Shown: positions 11,741 to 20,205, counted from the stretch's first letter. The stretch: 45,358 nucleotides of DNA from Caldifarciminota bacterium (GCA_026986775.1 JALSNX010000012.1:1-45358); one strand, 5' to 3'. The notes: a model not told the origin generated them from the letters alone. A program made the numbers and translations.

Positions 11741-12536
11741 CAGGAGAAAATTGGGCAGGGGTCTTGGAGCCCTGTTGCCTGAGAGTAACCTTGAAGAGAA
11801 TTTTAGATATTTATCTGTTGATGCCATACAACCAAATCCATATCAGGTGCGTGAGGTGGAGGATGTTGATGACCTTATACCATCAATTAAAGAACACGGC
11901 ATCATTCAACCTCTTCTGGTAAGGAAGAAGAATGGTTCCTTTATACTGGTTGCTGGAGCAAGAAGGCTTAAAGCGGCAAAAGAATTAAAGATGGAAAAAG
12001 TGCCTGTCTATATTCTATCCATCGGAGAAAAGGAAGCTTTGGCGTTAACTCTTGTGGAGAATCTTAAAAGAGAGGACCTGAATCCCATAGAGGTTGCAGA
12101 GGGCTACAGGAGACTTATTGAAGAGTTTGGTCTTACTCACGAAGAGGTGGCAAGAATTTTTGGTAGGGATAGAAGCACGATAACCAATTCGCTGAGGTTG
12201 CTTAAACTAACAGAAGAGGTTAAGGACCTTATTAAACAGAAAGCCCTGCAGGAAGGTCATGCAAGACTTCTTCTTGGCCTTGAAGATAGTGAACAAATTC
12301 GTGTGGCCAGAGAGGTTGTTAAAAAGGAACTCAGTGTAAGGGACACGGAGATTTTAATCAGGAAGCTCAAAAATAGTAAAACAAGAAGAAAGAGCGCACC
12401 TTTAAAGGTTAAATCCGAACTTCTTGATGTTGATGTCTATGTGCACAGCGGCAAAAGGGGAGGAAAGATTGTTATAAAGTACAGAAGCAGAGAGGAGTAT
12501 GAGAAACTTAAAAAGGCTTTACAAATTGGAGGATGA
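11727..12536 (+). CDS. parB: Chromosome-partition CTPase ParB/Spo0J with GARR motif
   Basis: A 269-residue parS-binding protein. The N-terminus has the ParA-stimulating peptide RKLGRGLGALLP (7-18), then the CTP-binding domain with IIQPLLVRKKN (59-69) and residues 77-80 GARR, the helix-turn-helix (about 115-160, LTHEEVARIFGRDRSTITNS) and a C-terminal dimerisation region. In nearly all chromosomal ParB proteins residues 77-80 read GERR; codon GCA gives alanine in place of the glutamate needed for CTP hydrolysis. Overlaps parA by 14 bases, and its stop TGA lies within the ATG run of the next gene. Confidence 0.95.
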   Translation: MGKTNRRKLGRGLGALLPESNLEENFRYLSVDAIQPNPYQVREVEDVDDLIPSIKEHGIIQPLLVRKKNGSFILVAGARRLKAAKELKMEKVPVYILSIGEKEALALTLVENLKREDLNPIEVAEGYRRLIEEFGLTHEEVARIFGRDRSTITNSLRLLKLTEEVKDLIKQKALQEGHARLLLGLEDSEQIRVAREVVKKELSVRDTEILIRKLKNSKTRRKSAPLKVKSELLDVDVYVHSGKRGGKIVIKYRSREEYEKLKKALQIGG

Positions 12537-12538
12537 TG

Positions 12539-13351
12539 ATGAGTGGGATTCTTTTGACTCTTCTTGGGGCATTTTCCTTTCTTATGCCTCATGGAGGGAT
12601 GATTGTTAGCAATATGGGGTTTATGGGATACAACCCTGCCCGCATAAATGGCAATAGAATGATGGTAATGGGCAGGCTGGGAACACTTGATTCAAAAGAG
12701 GCTGTGCTTGAAGTTTCATCTGGAAAATCGTATTTCAGGGCGGCATATAAAAGTTTTGGAAAACTTGAGGTACGTGGTGAAGTCCCACAGGATGGGGAAT
12801 TTATAAGCTCGTATCCATATCTTTTTATGATGGAAGCAGGTGGTAATATTCCGCTTTCTCCCAATTTCAGAGCCGGTGCATCAATTCTGTTTTTTGAGCA
12901 GAGGGTAATGACAGAGGACCTGAGAGGCTATGCGCTAAGTCTGGGAGCGGAATATTTATACAGTAAAGTCTCAATAGGTGGCTATGTAAGAAACATAGGT
13001 CCCAGGGCAGGATATATGGCGAGCGAAAAATATGGCCTTCCCGTCACAGGCTCAGTATCGCTCACTTACAGGCAGAAGAAAAATCTTGTGTCTCTATCGG
13101 TTAACATGCCGAATGTGACACCTTCTGAAAGCACCATTTTTCTTGGATATTTGCGGAAGATATCAAAAACCATTAGTCTTGGTGGGGAAGTAGCCCTTGA
13201 GAATGATCTCTCCTTTGGCTACAGAACCACTTATCCCCTGCGTTTTATGCTACGCGCTAAAAAGAACAGGCTATCAGTTGGGTATCTCGTGGAAATCCCT
13301 GTAAGTGGCTTTAATTTGAGAAATAGCCTGTATCTGGGGGTGGGCATATGA
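12539..13351 (+). CDS. PorV/UPF0164-like outer-membrane barrel protein
   Basis: About 270 residues with an N-terminal signal-like stretch (SGILLTLLGAFSFLMPHGG) and a body of alternating amphipathic strands rich in Gly, Tyr and Ser, including LSLGAEYLYSKVSIGGYVRN, which looks like PorV/PorQ-type barrels. No enzymatic motif. Three consecutive ATGs occur at 12533, 12536 and 12539; GGAGG at 12528-12532 is best spaced for the third. The gene sits between parB and accA with a start/stop ATGA overlap at its end, so it is probably part of the operon although functionally unrelated. Confidence 0.6.
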   Translation: MSGILLTLLGAFSFLMPHGGMIVSNMGFMGYNPARINGNRMMVMGRLGTLDSKEAVLEVSSGKSYFRAAYKSFGKLEVRGEVPQDGEFISSYPYLFMMEAGGNIPLSPNFRAGASILFFEQRVMTEDLRGYALSLGAEYLYSKVSIGGYVRNIGPRAGYMASEKYGLPVTGSVSLTYRQKKNLVSLSVNMPNVTPSESTIFLGYLRKISKTISLGGEVALENDLSFGYRTTYPLRFMLRAKKNRLSVGYLVEIPVSGFNLRNSLYLGVGI

Positions 13352-14304
13352 GGGCTCTTGACTTTGAAAGGCCAATAGTTGAGATAGAAGAGCAGATAAA
13401 GGCACTTGAAAAGGAGGCCCAGGATAACAAGGTGGTAAAACAGGCTCTTATGCGCCTTAAAGAGAGGGCAGAGGAATTGAAACAGCACATTTATTCAAAT
13501 CTCACGCGATGGCAAACTGTGCAGATAGCCAGGCACCCGGACAGACCGCATGCAGTTTTCTACATTCACCATGTATTTGATGATTTTAATGAAATCCACG
13601 GAGACAGAAATTTCAGGGACGACCCGTCCATAATCACTGGATTTGCATTCCTTAATGGCAGGAAAGTTGCAATTATAGCTGAGGAAAAGGGACAGGATAC
13701 AAAGGATAAAATTTACAGAAATTTTGGGATGCCTCATCCTGAAGGATACAGAAAAGCCATGAGGCTTATGGACCTTGCTGATAGATTCAATATTCCCCTC
13801 ATTTCTCTTGTTGATACGCCGGGCGCCTATCCTGGCATTGGCGCTGAGGAACGAGGACAGTCTCAGGCTATTGCAGAGAGTATCAGAAAGATGCTGAAAA
13901 TTAAGATCCCATTTGTCTCGGTGATTATTGGCGAGGGAGGTTCAGGTGGAGCCCTTGCCATAGCAGTAGCCGATAGGGTACTTGCCATGGAGTATGCCAT
14001 CTATTCTGTTATATCTCCGGAAGGATGTGCATCCATTTTGTGGAAGGATGCAAAAAAGGCCAATGAAGCGGCTGAAGCCCTGAAGCTTACTGCAAAAGAC
14101 CTGAAAGAATTTGGAATTATTGATGACATTATACCTGAGCCACTTGGAGGGGCTCACAGGGATCCGGTGATGGCCATGAATAATTTTAAAGAATATGTTT
14201 TGAAGCATCTTGAGGAAGTGGAAAAACTTGAACCAGATAAACGCTTAATTCTCAGAAGAAAAAAATATGCCAGTATGGGTTCTTTTATAGAAAAGGAGGG
14301 TTAG
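13348..14304 (+). CDS. accA: Acetyl-CoA carboxylase carboxyltransferase subunit alpha
   Basis: Transfers carboxyl from biotin carboxyl-carrier protein to acetyl-CoA, giving malonyl-CoA for fatty-acid synthesis, as an A2B2 complex with AccD. The 318 residues contain the N-terminal helical EIEEQIKALEKEAQ region and the crotonase-like core, with FHEIHGDRNFRDDPSI-type sequence, the signature LVDTPGAYPGIGAEERGQ and GEGGSGGALAIAVAD oxyanion motif, and SPEGCASILWKDA. No accD, accB or accC is in the window. The ATG overlaps the upstream stop (ATGA). Confidence 0.96.
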   Translation: MRALDFERPIVEIEEQIKALEKEAQDNKVVKQALMRLKERAEELKQHIYSNLTRWQTVQIARHPDRPHAVFYIHHVFDDFNEIHGDRNFRDDPSIITGFAFLNGRKVAIIAEEKGQDTKDKIYRNFGMPHPEGYRKAMRLMDLADRFNIPLISLVDTPGAYPGIGAEERGQSQAIAESIRKMLKIKIPFVSVIIGEGGSGGALAIAVADRVLAMEYAIYSVISPEGCASILWKDAKKANEAAEALKLTAKDLKEFGIIDDIIPEPLGGAHRDPVMAMNNFKEYVLKHLEEVEKLEPDKRLILRRKKYASMGSFIEKEG

Positions 14305-14305
14305 C

Positions 14306-15013
14306 ATGAGGTTTAAAGGAGCAAAGATAAGATGGTTTGGTCACTCGGCATTTCAGATCTTAACACCAGAAGGTAAAAGTATTCTCATAGACCCGTGGTT
14401 TGATAATCCGTCAGGCTCACCCGGGTTCATTGATGAAATTGAAAAGGTGGATATTGTTCTCATAACACATGGTCATGGCGACCATCTCGGTAATGTTGTT
14501 GACATCTACAGGAGATTTAAGCCGAAGATTTATGCAATTTTTGAAATAAGTCAGTATCTTGCAGCCAGGGGAGTTGAGAGCGTTGGCATGAACATATCTG
14601 GATGTGTAACTGATTCTAAAATTACCATATGTATGACAGAGGCTGCACATTCATCAGCTGATATTGTTGATGGAAGGATTGTATATCTTGGAAATCCTGC
14701 CGGGTTTGTTATAACACTGGAGAATGGGTTTAAGATATATCATGCAGGTGATACAGGGCTGTTCGGGGGGCTTTCTATTATAGGCGAATTTTATAAGCCG
14801 GATGTGGTTATGCTGCCCATAGGTGGTCACTTCACCATGGGACCAGAAGAGGCTGCCTATGCCGTTAAACTCCTAAAACCGTCGTATATTATACCCATGC
14901 ATTATGGCACATTTCCTGTCTTAACAGGAACACCAGATGAGTTAATTGAAGCCCTTGACCCTGAGTATAAGGACAGGGTTGTGGTTATGGAGGTGGGAGT
15001 CTTGACGGAGTAA
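14306..15013 (+). CDS. UPF0173 metal-dependent hydrolase (metallo-beta-lactamase fold)
   Basis: 235 residues. The N-terminus GAKIRWFGHSAFQI and the metal motif ITHGHGDHLGN (about 52-62, HxHxDH) define the UPF0173 branch of metallo-beta-lactamase-fold hydrolases; later ligands are in HAGDTGLFG and PMHYGTFP. The substrate is unknown. A strong ribosome site AAAGGAGG precedes the ATG at 14306, just one base after the accA stop. Length is normal for the family. Confidence 0.9.
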   Translation: MRFKGAKIRWFGHSAFQILTPEGKSILIDPWFDNPSGSPGFIDEIEKVDIVLITHGHGDHLGNVVDIYRRFKPKIYAIFEISQYLAARGVESVGMNISGCVTDSKITICMTEAAHSSADIVDGRIVYLGNPAGFVITLENGFKIYHAGDTGLFGGLSIIGEFYKPDVVMLPIGGHFTMGPEEAAYAVKLLKPSYIIPMHYGTFPVLTGTPDELIEALDPEYKDRVVVMEVGVLTE

Positions 15014-15015
15014 AT

Positions 15016-15978
15016 ATGAAAAGGAAATATGGTGTCTCTTACTTCAGCTCTCGTGATTTAAGACATTTCCGTAGAGATGTAGAGGAAATTAAAGATGCTG
15101 GATTTTCATATATAGTCCACACATTCTCTGAGAGAGATATGGAGTTTTACAGCGAGAGTGTTGGAGAGCTTGTGAAATTGAGCAAAGAAATGGGCCTTAA
15201 TACGCTTGCCGACCCATGGGGTGTTCTGCGTCTTTTTGGTGGGGAGGAATATTCCAGGTGGATATATATATATCCAGAGATAAGACAAAGAAAACACGAT
15301 GGAAGTGAGGGGTATGGTGCGTGCCCAAATAATCAGAGAACCATAAGCTTACTGGAGGAATGGATTGATAAAGTTGCTGAACTGGGCTTTGATGGGATAT
15401 TCTGGGATGAGGTTCATCTTGATGATATTGCCTGTTTCTGCGAAGTCTGCAATGAATATTTTATAGATGAGTATGGTGGAAGGATGGATTTAGCCCCTTC
15501 TGTAATTCTAAGGGAATTTGGAGCTTCTTCAAAAAGACGACTGCTTGAACATCTTTTCAGCTATGCCAAAAAGAAGGGTCTTTCCAATACCCTCTGTGTT
15601 CTGCCAAATGCCTCTCTTGAAGAGCTTGAGTCGTATATATATCTCAGAGATCTTGATGTCTACTCTCTGGACCCCTATCCTGTAGTGCTTAAGAATAATT
15701 TCGTCGGGTTTATGGAAAAATATGTTCCATATCTTTTTGATAAAGCCAGGAGAAGAGGACTTACCACTGAACTATGGGTTCAGGGGTTTGCTCTGAAAAA
15801 GGAAGAGATCGGCTACATTGATTCATTTTTTTCACTTATTAAAAATGTAAAAGTAGATAGGGTGGCTATCTGGAGCTTCAGGGCCACCGAGAGTATGAGC
15901 TATATAAGGCCGGAAGAACCTGAACTTGTATGGAGGAAGTTTATTGAATATACACGGAGGGATGGCCGAGCGGATTAA
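15016..15978 (+). CDS. TIM-barrel protein resembling uncharacterised glycoside hydrolases
   Basis: 320 residues. The pattern AELGFDGIFWDEVHLDD (about 121-137) followed by CFCEVCNEYF (a CxCxxC...F cluster) is typical of putative glycoside hydrolases of the GHL group, where the acidic pair at the barrel strand end is catalytic. Other strands: GISYFSSRD-like N-terminus, LDVYSLDPYP and ELWVQGFAL. No signal peptide, so it is probably cytoplasmic. The substrate is not known. Its last seven codons and stop (TAA at 15976-15978) lie inside tRNA-Ser, so the CDS overlaps the tRNA by 23 bases. It starts two bases after the upstream stop. Confidence 0.65.
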   Translation: MKRKYGVSYFSSRDLRHFRRDVEEIKDAGFSYIVHTFSERDMEFYSESVGELVKLSKEMGLNTLADPWGVLRLFGGEEYSRWIYIYPEIRQRKHDGSEGYGACPNNQRTISLLEEWIDKVAELGFDGIFWDEVHLDDIACFCEVCNEYFIDEYGGRMDLAPSVILREFGASSKRRLLEHLFSYAKKKGLSNTLCVLPNASLEELESYIYLRDLDVYSLDPYPVVLKNNFVGFMEKYVPYLFDKARRRGLTTELWVQGFALKKEEIGYIDSFFSLIKNVKVDRVAIWSFRATESMSYIRPEEPELVWRKFIEYTRRDGRAD

Positions 15979-16047
15979 GGCGCGCGATTCGAAATCGCGT
16001 AACCCCTTAACAGGGGTTCGTGGGTTCGAATCCCACTCCCTCCGCCA
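15956..16047 (+). tRNA. tRNA-Ser (anticodon CGA)
   Basis: A class II tRNA with acceptor GGAGGGA/TCCCTCC, discriminator G and encoded CCA (16045-16047). Anticodon stem CGCGA/TCGCG encloses TTCGAAA with anticodon CGA, which reads UCG. A long variable arm with ACCCCTTAACAGGGGT pairing and T arm GGTTCGAATCC are present. The preceding protein gene ends inside it. Confidence 0.95.
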
Positions 16048-16059
16048 GTTTTAGATAAA

Positions 16060-16602
16060 ATGAGGACTTTTATTGCAATAGAACTTGAGAAAGAATCAAA
16101 AGATGTTGTTTACAAAGCACAGTCCAGACTCAGAAAAAAACTGAAAGGGGTTAAATGGGTGGAGTATGAGAATTTCCACATTACACTGAAGTTTCTTGGT
16201 GAGACTGATGAAAAGAAATTAGAAGGTGTAAAGAGAGTGTTGAAAGAAATTGGGGCTCAGGTAAAAAAGTTTGAAATAAGCGGTGGTGATTTTGGAGCGT
16301 TTCCATCACCCAGAAGGGCGAGGGTTCTATTTTTTGGTATTGATGAGGGTAAGACAGATATACTCAGGCTGTTTGAAAAACTTGAACGTAAACTGGGTAA
16401 TTTGGGCTTTGAACGTGATAATAAGCCCTATCACCCTCATGTCACTGTTGGAAGGGGAAAAAGGCGGTTTTTTGAGGTAAATGATTTTCTCGGACTTAAA
16501 GCTCCCTTTAAACAGAAGGTAAAGTCTGTAACATTGTTTAAAAGTACATTAACACCTGATGGCCCGATATACACTGTTATTATGAGAGGTGAGCTGGGAT
16601 GA
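16060..16602 (+). CDS. thpR: RNA 2',3'-cyclic phosphodiesterase (2H family)
   Basis: A 180-residue 2H phosphoesterase that opens 2',3'-cyclic phosphates to 2'-phosphates. The two catalytic HxT motifs are visible: FHITLKFLGE (about 44-53) and HPHVTVGR (about 126-133). The N-terminus MRTFIAIEL is that of the ThpR/LigT family and the length is normal. It begins 12 bases after tRNA-Ser and its stop overlaps the kdsD start (ATGA). Confidence 0.92.
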   Translation: MRTFIAIELEKESKDVVYKAQSRLRKKLKGVKWVEYENFHITLKFLGETDEKKLEGVKRVLKEIGAQVKKFEISGGDFGAFPSPRRARVLFFGIDEGKTDILRLFEKLERKLGNLGFERDNKPYHPHVTVGRGKRRFFEVNDFLGLKAPFKQKVKSVTLFKSTLTPDGPIYTVIMRGELG

Positions 16603-17570
16603 AAAAAGACGCTGTGAGTATAGGGAGAGAGGTTATTGAGATTGAAATAGATACTCTGAAGGAGCTTGCAAACTCACTGAATGATAGTTTTGAAAAGGCA
16701 TGTGAACTCGTATATAATACGCGGGGAAGGATAATTGTATCCGGTGTAGGTAAATCCGGTATAGTGGGTAAGAAAATTGCTGCTACCCTCACAAGTCTTG
16801 GAACACCTGCAATATTCCTTCATCCTACAGAATCACTCCATGGAGATCTGGGTATAATCTCAAAAGACGATGTTTTTATCGGTATTTCAAAAAGCGGTGA
16901 GTCAGATGAGTTTAGAATGCTCATTCCACTGGTTAAAAGAATTGGCATTCCTGTAATTGCCATTACCGCTTCTCTGGACTCTGAGCTTGCCCGTTTATCA
17001 GATATAACCCTCTATGTGCCTGTAAAGCGTGAGGCCTGTCCATATGACCTCGCTCCTACATCCTCCAGTACAGCAATGCTTGCCCTTGGGGATGCTCTTG
17101 CTATCTGTGTGATGAACATGAAGGGGGTTAAACTTGAAGAATTTGCTGCCTATCATCCGGGCGGGAGTATTGGAAAAAAAATATGGCTTCGTGTTGCAGA
17201 CATGATGCTCACAGAAGATGCACAGGTGCCGCGTGTTAGAGAAGATGCTTCCATGGAAGAGGTGATACTTGAGATGACCCGAAAAAGGGGCATAACAAGT
17301 GTTGTTGATGAAGAAGGAAAGCTGGTAGGTGTGCTTACTGATGGAGACCTGAGAAGGTTGCTCGAGAAAAAAGGGGGAAATATCTTCGGACTCAAGGCAA
17401 AGGACGTGATGAACAGTCACCCCAAAAGTATCGGGCCTGATAGTCTCGCAGTTGAAGCTGCAAGAAAGATGGAAAAATACGGTATAACTGCTCTTTTGGT
17501 GGTAGATGAAGAGAAAAAGGTCATTGGTATCATCCATCTTCATGACCTTATGAAGGCAAAAGTGGTATGA
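16599..17570 (+). CDS. kdsD: D-arabinose-5-phosphate isomerase
   Basis: Converts ribulose-5-phosphate to arabinose-5-phosphate, the precursor of Kdo for LPS. 323 residues: a SIS domain (about 30-180) with IIVSGVGKSGIVGKKIAATL, SLHGDLGII and SKSGESDE, followed by AAYHPGGSIGKK and two CBS domains (about 205-323). This is the normal KdsD/KpsF layout. ATGA overlaps link it to thpR before and lptC after, and the kdsD-lptC pair matches LPS operons in Proteobacteria. Confidence 0.94.
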   Translation: MKKDAVSIGREVIEIEIDTLKELANSLNDSFEKACELVYNTRGRIIVSGVGKSGIVGKKIAATLTSLGTPAIFLHPTESLHGDLGIISKDDVFIGISKSGESDEFRMLIPLVKRIGIPVIAITASLDSELARLSDITLYVPVKREACPYDLAPTSSSTAMLALGDALAICVMNMKGVKLEEFAAYHPGGSIGKKIWLRVADMMLTEDAQVPRVREDASMEEVILEMTRKRGITSVVDEEGKLVGVLTDGDLRRLLEKKGGNIFGLKAKDVMNSHPKSIGPDSLAVEAARKMEKYGITALLVVDEEKKVIGIIHLHDLMKAKVV

Positions 17571-18073
17571 GAACACTTTTTGTTATCATCTTAATAATAT
17601 TATCCCTTCTCTCCTGTAAAAAAGAAAGGTTTAATTCCACAATGAAAGAAGAGATTGAGGAAGGCATATACAATGTAAAAATAACGCAAAAAAACTATGA
17701 GCAAAAGAGTTTTGAGCTTTTTGCACGAGAAATCAGCTATTTTCACGACACATCCTTTGCAGATGATGTAAAGGTGGTATTTTTCAATCCAGAGGGTGAC
17801 ACTTCTTCCATACTCTTTGCAGATAAGGGATGGTATGTTGATAAAACCGGCAATGTGGGGGTATCCGGGAATGTACGTATTTTTGCCACAAGGGGGGACA
17901 CATTGCTTACAGACACACTCCTCTACGTGGATTCAACACACAAGATTATAGCACCCTCCAGGGTTGTTATATACCGAAACGGCGAAAAAATTCTCGGGAA
18001 AAATCTGAAGTCTGATCTAGAATTCAAAAAAGTGATTATAGGAGGAAAGGTAATTGGAAAAAGAAGCCAGTGA
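17567..18073 (+). CDS. lptC: LptC-like LPS-export lipoprotein
   Basis: 168 residues. The N-terminus MRTLFVIILIILSLLSCKK carries a lipobox LLSC, so cysteine 17 is the probable lipid anchor. The rest fits the LptC beta-jellyroll: VKITQKNYEQKSFELFAREI, ILFADKGWYVDKTGNVGVSG and VRIFATRGDTLLTDTLLYVD are typical of the LptC/LptA repeat. LptC connects the LptBFG transporter to the periplasmic bridge. The position directly after kdsD supports it. The lipoprotein form differs from the single membrane helix of E. coli LptC. Confidence 0.82.
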   Translation: MRTLFVIILIILSLLSCKKERFNSTMKEEIEEGIYNVKITQKNYEQKSFELFAREISYFHDTSFADDVKVVFFNPEGDTSSILFADKGWYVDKTGNVGVSGNVRIFATRGDTLLTDTLLYVDSTHKIIAPSRVVIYRNGEKILGKNLKSDLEFKKVIIGGKVIGKRSQ

Positions 18074-18341
18074 AGTTCAGAATAAAGAAGATTTCAGTGA
18101 ACTTATAGACAAACTGGCCAGGATGATTGTAAAGAGACGTCTCAGCGTTGTAGCCATTGTTATGCTTGAGAGTACCAAGCCACTTACTTTTCTTGGTAGC
18201 CAGCTCATGGTGTTCCTTGACCCCTTCATAAGTGTATTTTTTAAACCCGATGACTACAGAAAGTTCTATAAGATGATTGAGGACAGAAGAAATGTTGACA
18301 GGCTTATAGAGAGAATAGAATACTACGAGAATCTGGAATGA
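18054..18341 (+). CDS. Small conserved-looking protein of unknown function
   Basis: 95 residues beginning at TTG 18054, eight bases after AGGAGG at 18041-18046, which decides the start and supports that the gene is real. It is charged at both ends with an amphipathic centre (RRLSVVAIVMLESTKPLTFL, then GSQLMVFLDPFISVFF) and a C-terminal helical segment (KFYKMIEDRRNVDRLIERIE). No catalytic motif. I do not recognise the family, although similar small proteins occur in other bacteria as far as I recall. It overlaps lptC by 20 bases and the next gene by four (ATGA), so it is translated as part of the LPS-related operon. Confidence 0.7.
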   Translation: MEKEASEVQNKEDFSELIDKLARMIVKRRLSVVAIVMLESTKPLTFLGSQLMVFLDPFISVFFKPDDYRKFYKMIEDRRNVDRLIERIEYYENLE

Positions 18342-18949
18342 TACTTTTTCTTTCACTCTTATTGTTTGTTCCTGTGAGGATAAAATACCAGGGGGGAGGG
18401 GATTGGTACAACGACCCTGAGATACTCCCAAACCTTATGCGGGAGGTTAAATCAAGGGTACAGAATATAGATGTCAAGAGTGAAGAGGTCGTTCTTACCC
18501 TTGATGATGAGAGAATTTTTGAATATCCCTTCTTATTTATCACCGGACATGGTAATATCAGACTTTCAGAGGAGGAAGTGAATAACTTAAGGCGCTATCT
18601 CTACAATGGAGGCTTTCTATACATTGACGATGATTATGGTCTTGACAAATACATAAGAAGAGAGCTTAAAAAAGTATTTCCCCACAAAAGACTCGTAAAG
18701 GTGCCATTCTCTCACCCTATTTACCACATGTTTTATGACTTTCCCGATGGTCTTCCAAAAATTCATGAGCATTATAAGGGGCCACCGGAGGGCTATGGCA
18801 TATTCATAGATGGTCGGCTTGCTGTATTCTATACTTACAATACAAATATTTCCGATGGGTGGACCGACAGGCATAAAGACCCACCAGAAAAGATGGAAGA
18901 GGCATTCAGGATGGGGGTGAATATTATACTTTATTCCATCTCTTATTGA
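18338..18949 (+). CDS. DUF4159-domain secreted protein
   Basis: 203 residues with an N-terminal signal-like stretch ILFLSLLLFVPV, then the DUF4159 pattern: RIKYQGGGDWYNDPEILPNL, FLFITGHGNIRLSEEEVNNL, LRRYLYNGGFLYIDDDYG and HPIYHMFYDFPDGLP. The family has a glutamine-amidotransferase-like fold and is usually near MoxR ATPase and von Willebrand genes, or other envelope genes; its activity is unknown. The start overlaps the upstream stop (ATGA). It ends the long plus-strand operon; the -35 box of the next promoter overlaps its stop. Confidence 0.8.
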   Translation: MILFLSLLLFVPVRIKYQGGGDWYNDPEILPNLMREVKSRVQNIDVKSEEVVLTLDDERIFEYPFLFITGHGNIRLSEEEVNNLRRYLYNGGFLYIDDDYGLDKYIRRELKKVFPHKRLVKVPFSHPIYHMFYDFPDGLPKIHEHYKGPPEGYGIFIDGRLAVFYTYNTNISDGWTDRHKDPPEKMEEAFRMGVNIILYSISY

Positions 18950-18974
18950 TAGTCCACAGAGGTTAAAATATAAT
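18946..18974 (+). promoter_or_regulatory. Strong promoter with leaderless start
   Basis: TTGATA (18946-18951), 17-base spacer and TATAAT (18969-18974). The start should fall near 18981, three bases before the ATG at 18984. No Shine-Dalgarno fits, so the mRNA is probably leaderless. Confidence 0.75.
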
Positions 18975-18983
18975 TTGAATCTA

Positions 18984-20204
18984 ATGAAATCACGCAGAAC
19001 TTTCAGAAAGACGTTCAGGAAAAATACTACCTGGACAAAGAATATAAACAGTGAACTTTCAGAAAAGATTCAGGGACCATTACTTAAGGCAAAAGACCTG
19101 CTTGCCAGAGCAGGTATATACTATCCTGATTCATCTTGGCAGGCAAAATATGACAAGCTCTATAACTTTCTTAATGGCCTTGAACTCAATCCCTTTGTAA
19201 TTGCTGATGCTCTCAAAAATCCGTGGTTTCTGAGCTTTGGAGTGCAGATTGCGTCAAGTCTGGTTATTTACATACTGGATGCATTTTTTAAAGGCGGTGT
19301 AAATGAAGTAAAAAAACTTGCCGAGGAGAAAGGTCTCTTCCGTTTTCCAAAGGCAATGAGAATACTCATGAAATTATTTATTCCCGAACTTGAAGATGAA
19401 ATGGACTCTGATATAAAGAAGTCAATGATGGAAATACTCGTTGCACTGGAAAAATCTAACCTTATGAAAATGTCATATTTGCTTTACAAGATAACGAAGA
19501 AACACCATTCCAACTCACCTGATGTAACGGAGGTTGATATAATAAGATATGTGGAAAAGGCAGGACTTGTAATAATCCTCATTTACTATCTTTACATTGT
19601 AAACTGGCTTGTTGGAGCACCGGAAAATATTAAAAAGAGGGCCTCCCTTATCATTGCACGAAGGGGTGGAAAATCAGGAATTGATGATAAACAACTTGAA
19701 GGACATGTTAATGCAGCTTTAGGCAAGGAAGATCTTGCATGGATAAACTGGGCAACATATCACTTCCTTTCCATGTACAATGAAAAAGGAGAATCATTTT
19801 CAGAGATGAGAAATCTGATAGTTGAGCTCTTTGAAGAGTTTGCTGAGGAAAGCGGTACCACCCAGGAAGTAGAATCAGCCAGTACTGTGGAAGATGTGGC
19901 GACTGTTCCTGAGATGGGTGTTGATGAGGCCGCTGAAGAGAAGATTTTTGCACCACTTTCCCGCGTACTTTACAATTCAGGTCTTTCTCTCCTTTTGATT
20001 GACGCTATAATTTCAAGAGTTCTCATGAATGAGGGTCTGCATTATGAAATGGGTATTAAAGGGGATAGCATTGATGAAACAATACCTCATATAATGAGAA
20101 AACTCAGAACAAGCCTATATAAGATGGATATTAATGGCAAGGAGAGGGTGAAGGAACTTATAATCAAAGCACTTGAGAATCCTCTTGAGTTCTGGAAGCA
20201 ATAA
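18984..20204 (+). CDS. Large protein of unknown function
   Basis: 406 residues, not recognised. The N-terminus is very basic (MKSRRTFRKTFRKN). Three hydrophobic stretches are visible: about 89-106 (GVQIASSLVIYILDAFF), about 195-213 (VIILIYYLYIVNWLVGA) and about 338-354 (LSLLLIDAIISRVL). Between them is an acidic region (about 280-320, many Glu). It is predicted mostly helical, perhaps membrane-associated. It has its own promoter and is monocistronic. Its stop is one base from the end of the convergent DUF4097 gene. ATG 18984 is preferred over the in-frame TTG at 18975 because of the promoter position. Confidence 0.6.
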   Translation: MKSRRTFRKTFRKNTTWTKNINSELSEKIQGPLLKAKDLLARAGIYYPDSSWQAKYDKLYNFLNGLELNPFVIADALKNPWFLSFGVQIASSLVIYILDAFFKGGVNEVKKLAEEKGLFRFPKAMRILMKLFIPELEDEMDSDIKKSMMEILVALEKSNLMKMSYLLYKITKKHHSNSPDVTEVDIIRYVEKAGLVIILIYYLYIVNWLVGAPENIKKRASLIIARRGGKSGIDDKQLEGHVNAALGKEDLAWINWATYHFLSMYNEKGESFSEMRNLIVELFEEFAEESGTTQEVESASTVEDVATVPEMGVDEAAEEKIFAPLSRVLYNSGLSLLLIDAIISRVLMNEGLHYEMGIKGDSIDETIPHIMRKLRTSLYKMDINGKERVKELIIKALENPLEFWKQ

Positions 20205-20205
20205 A

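Noticed and set aside
16998-17576. Open frame of 192 codons opposite kdsD
   Set aside because: It is a shadow of kdsD; the residues show only the reversed coding bias (rich in His, Phe, Ser).
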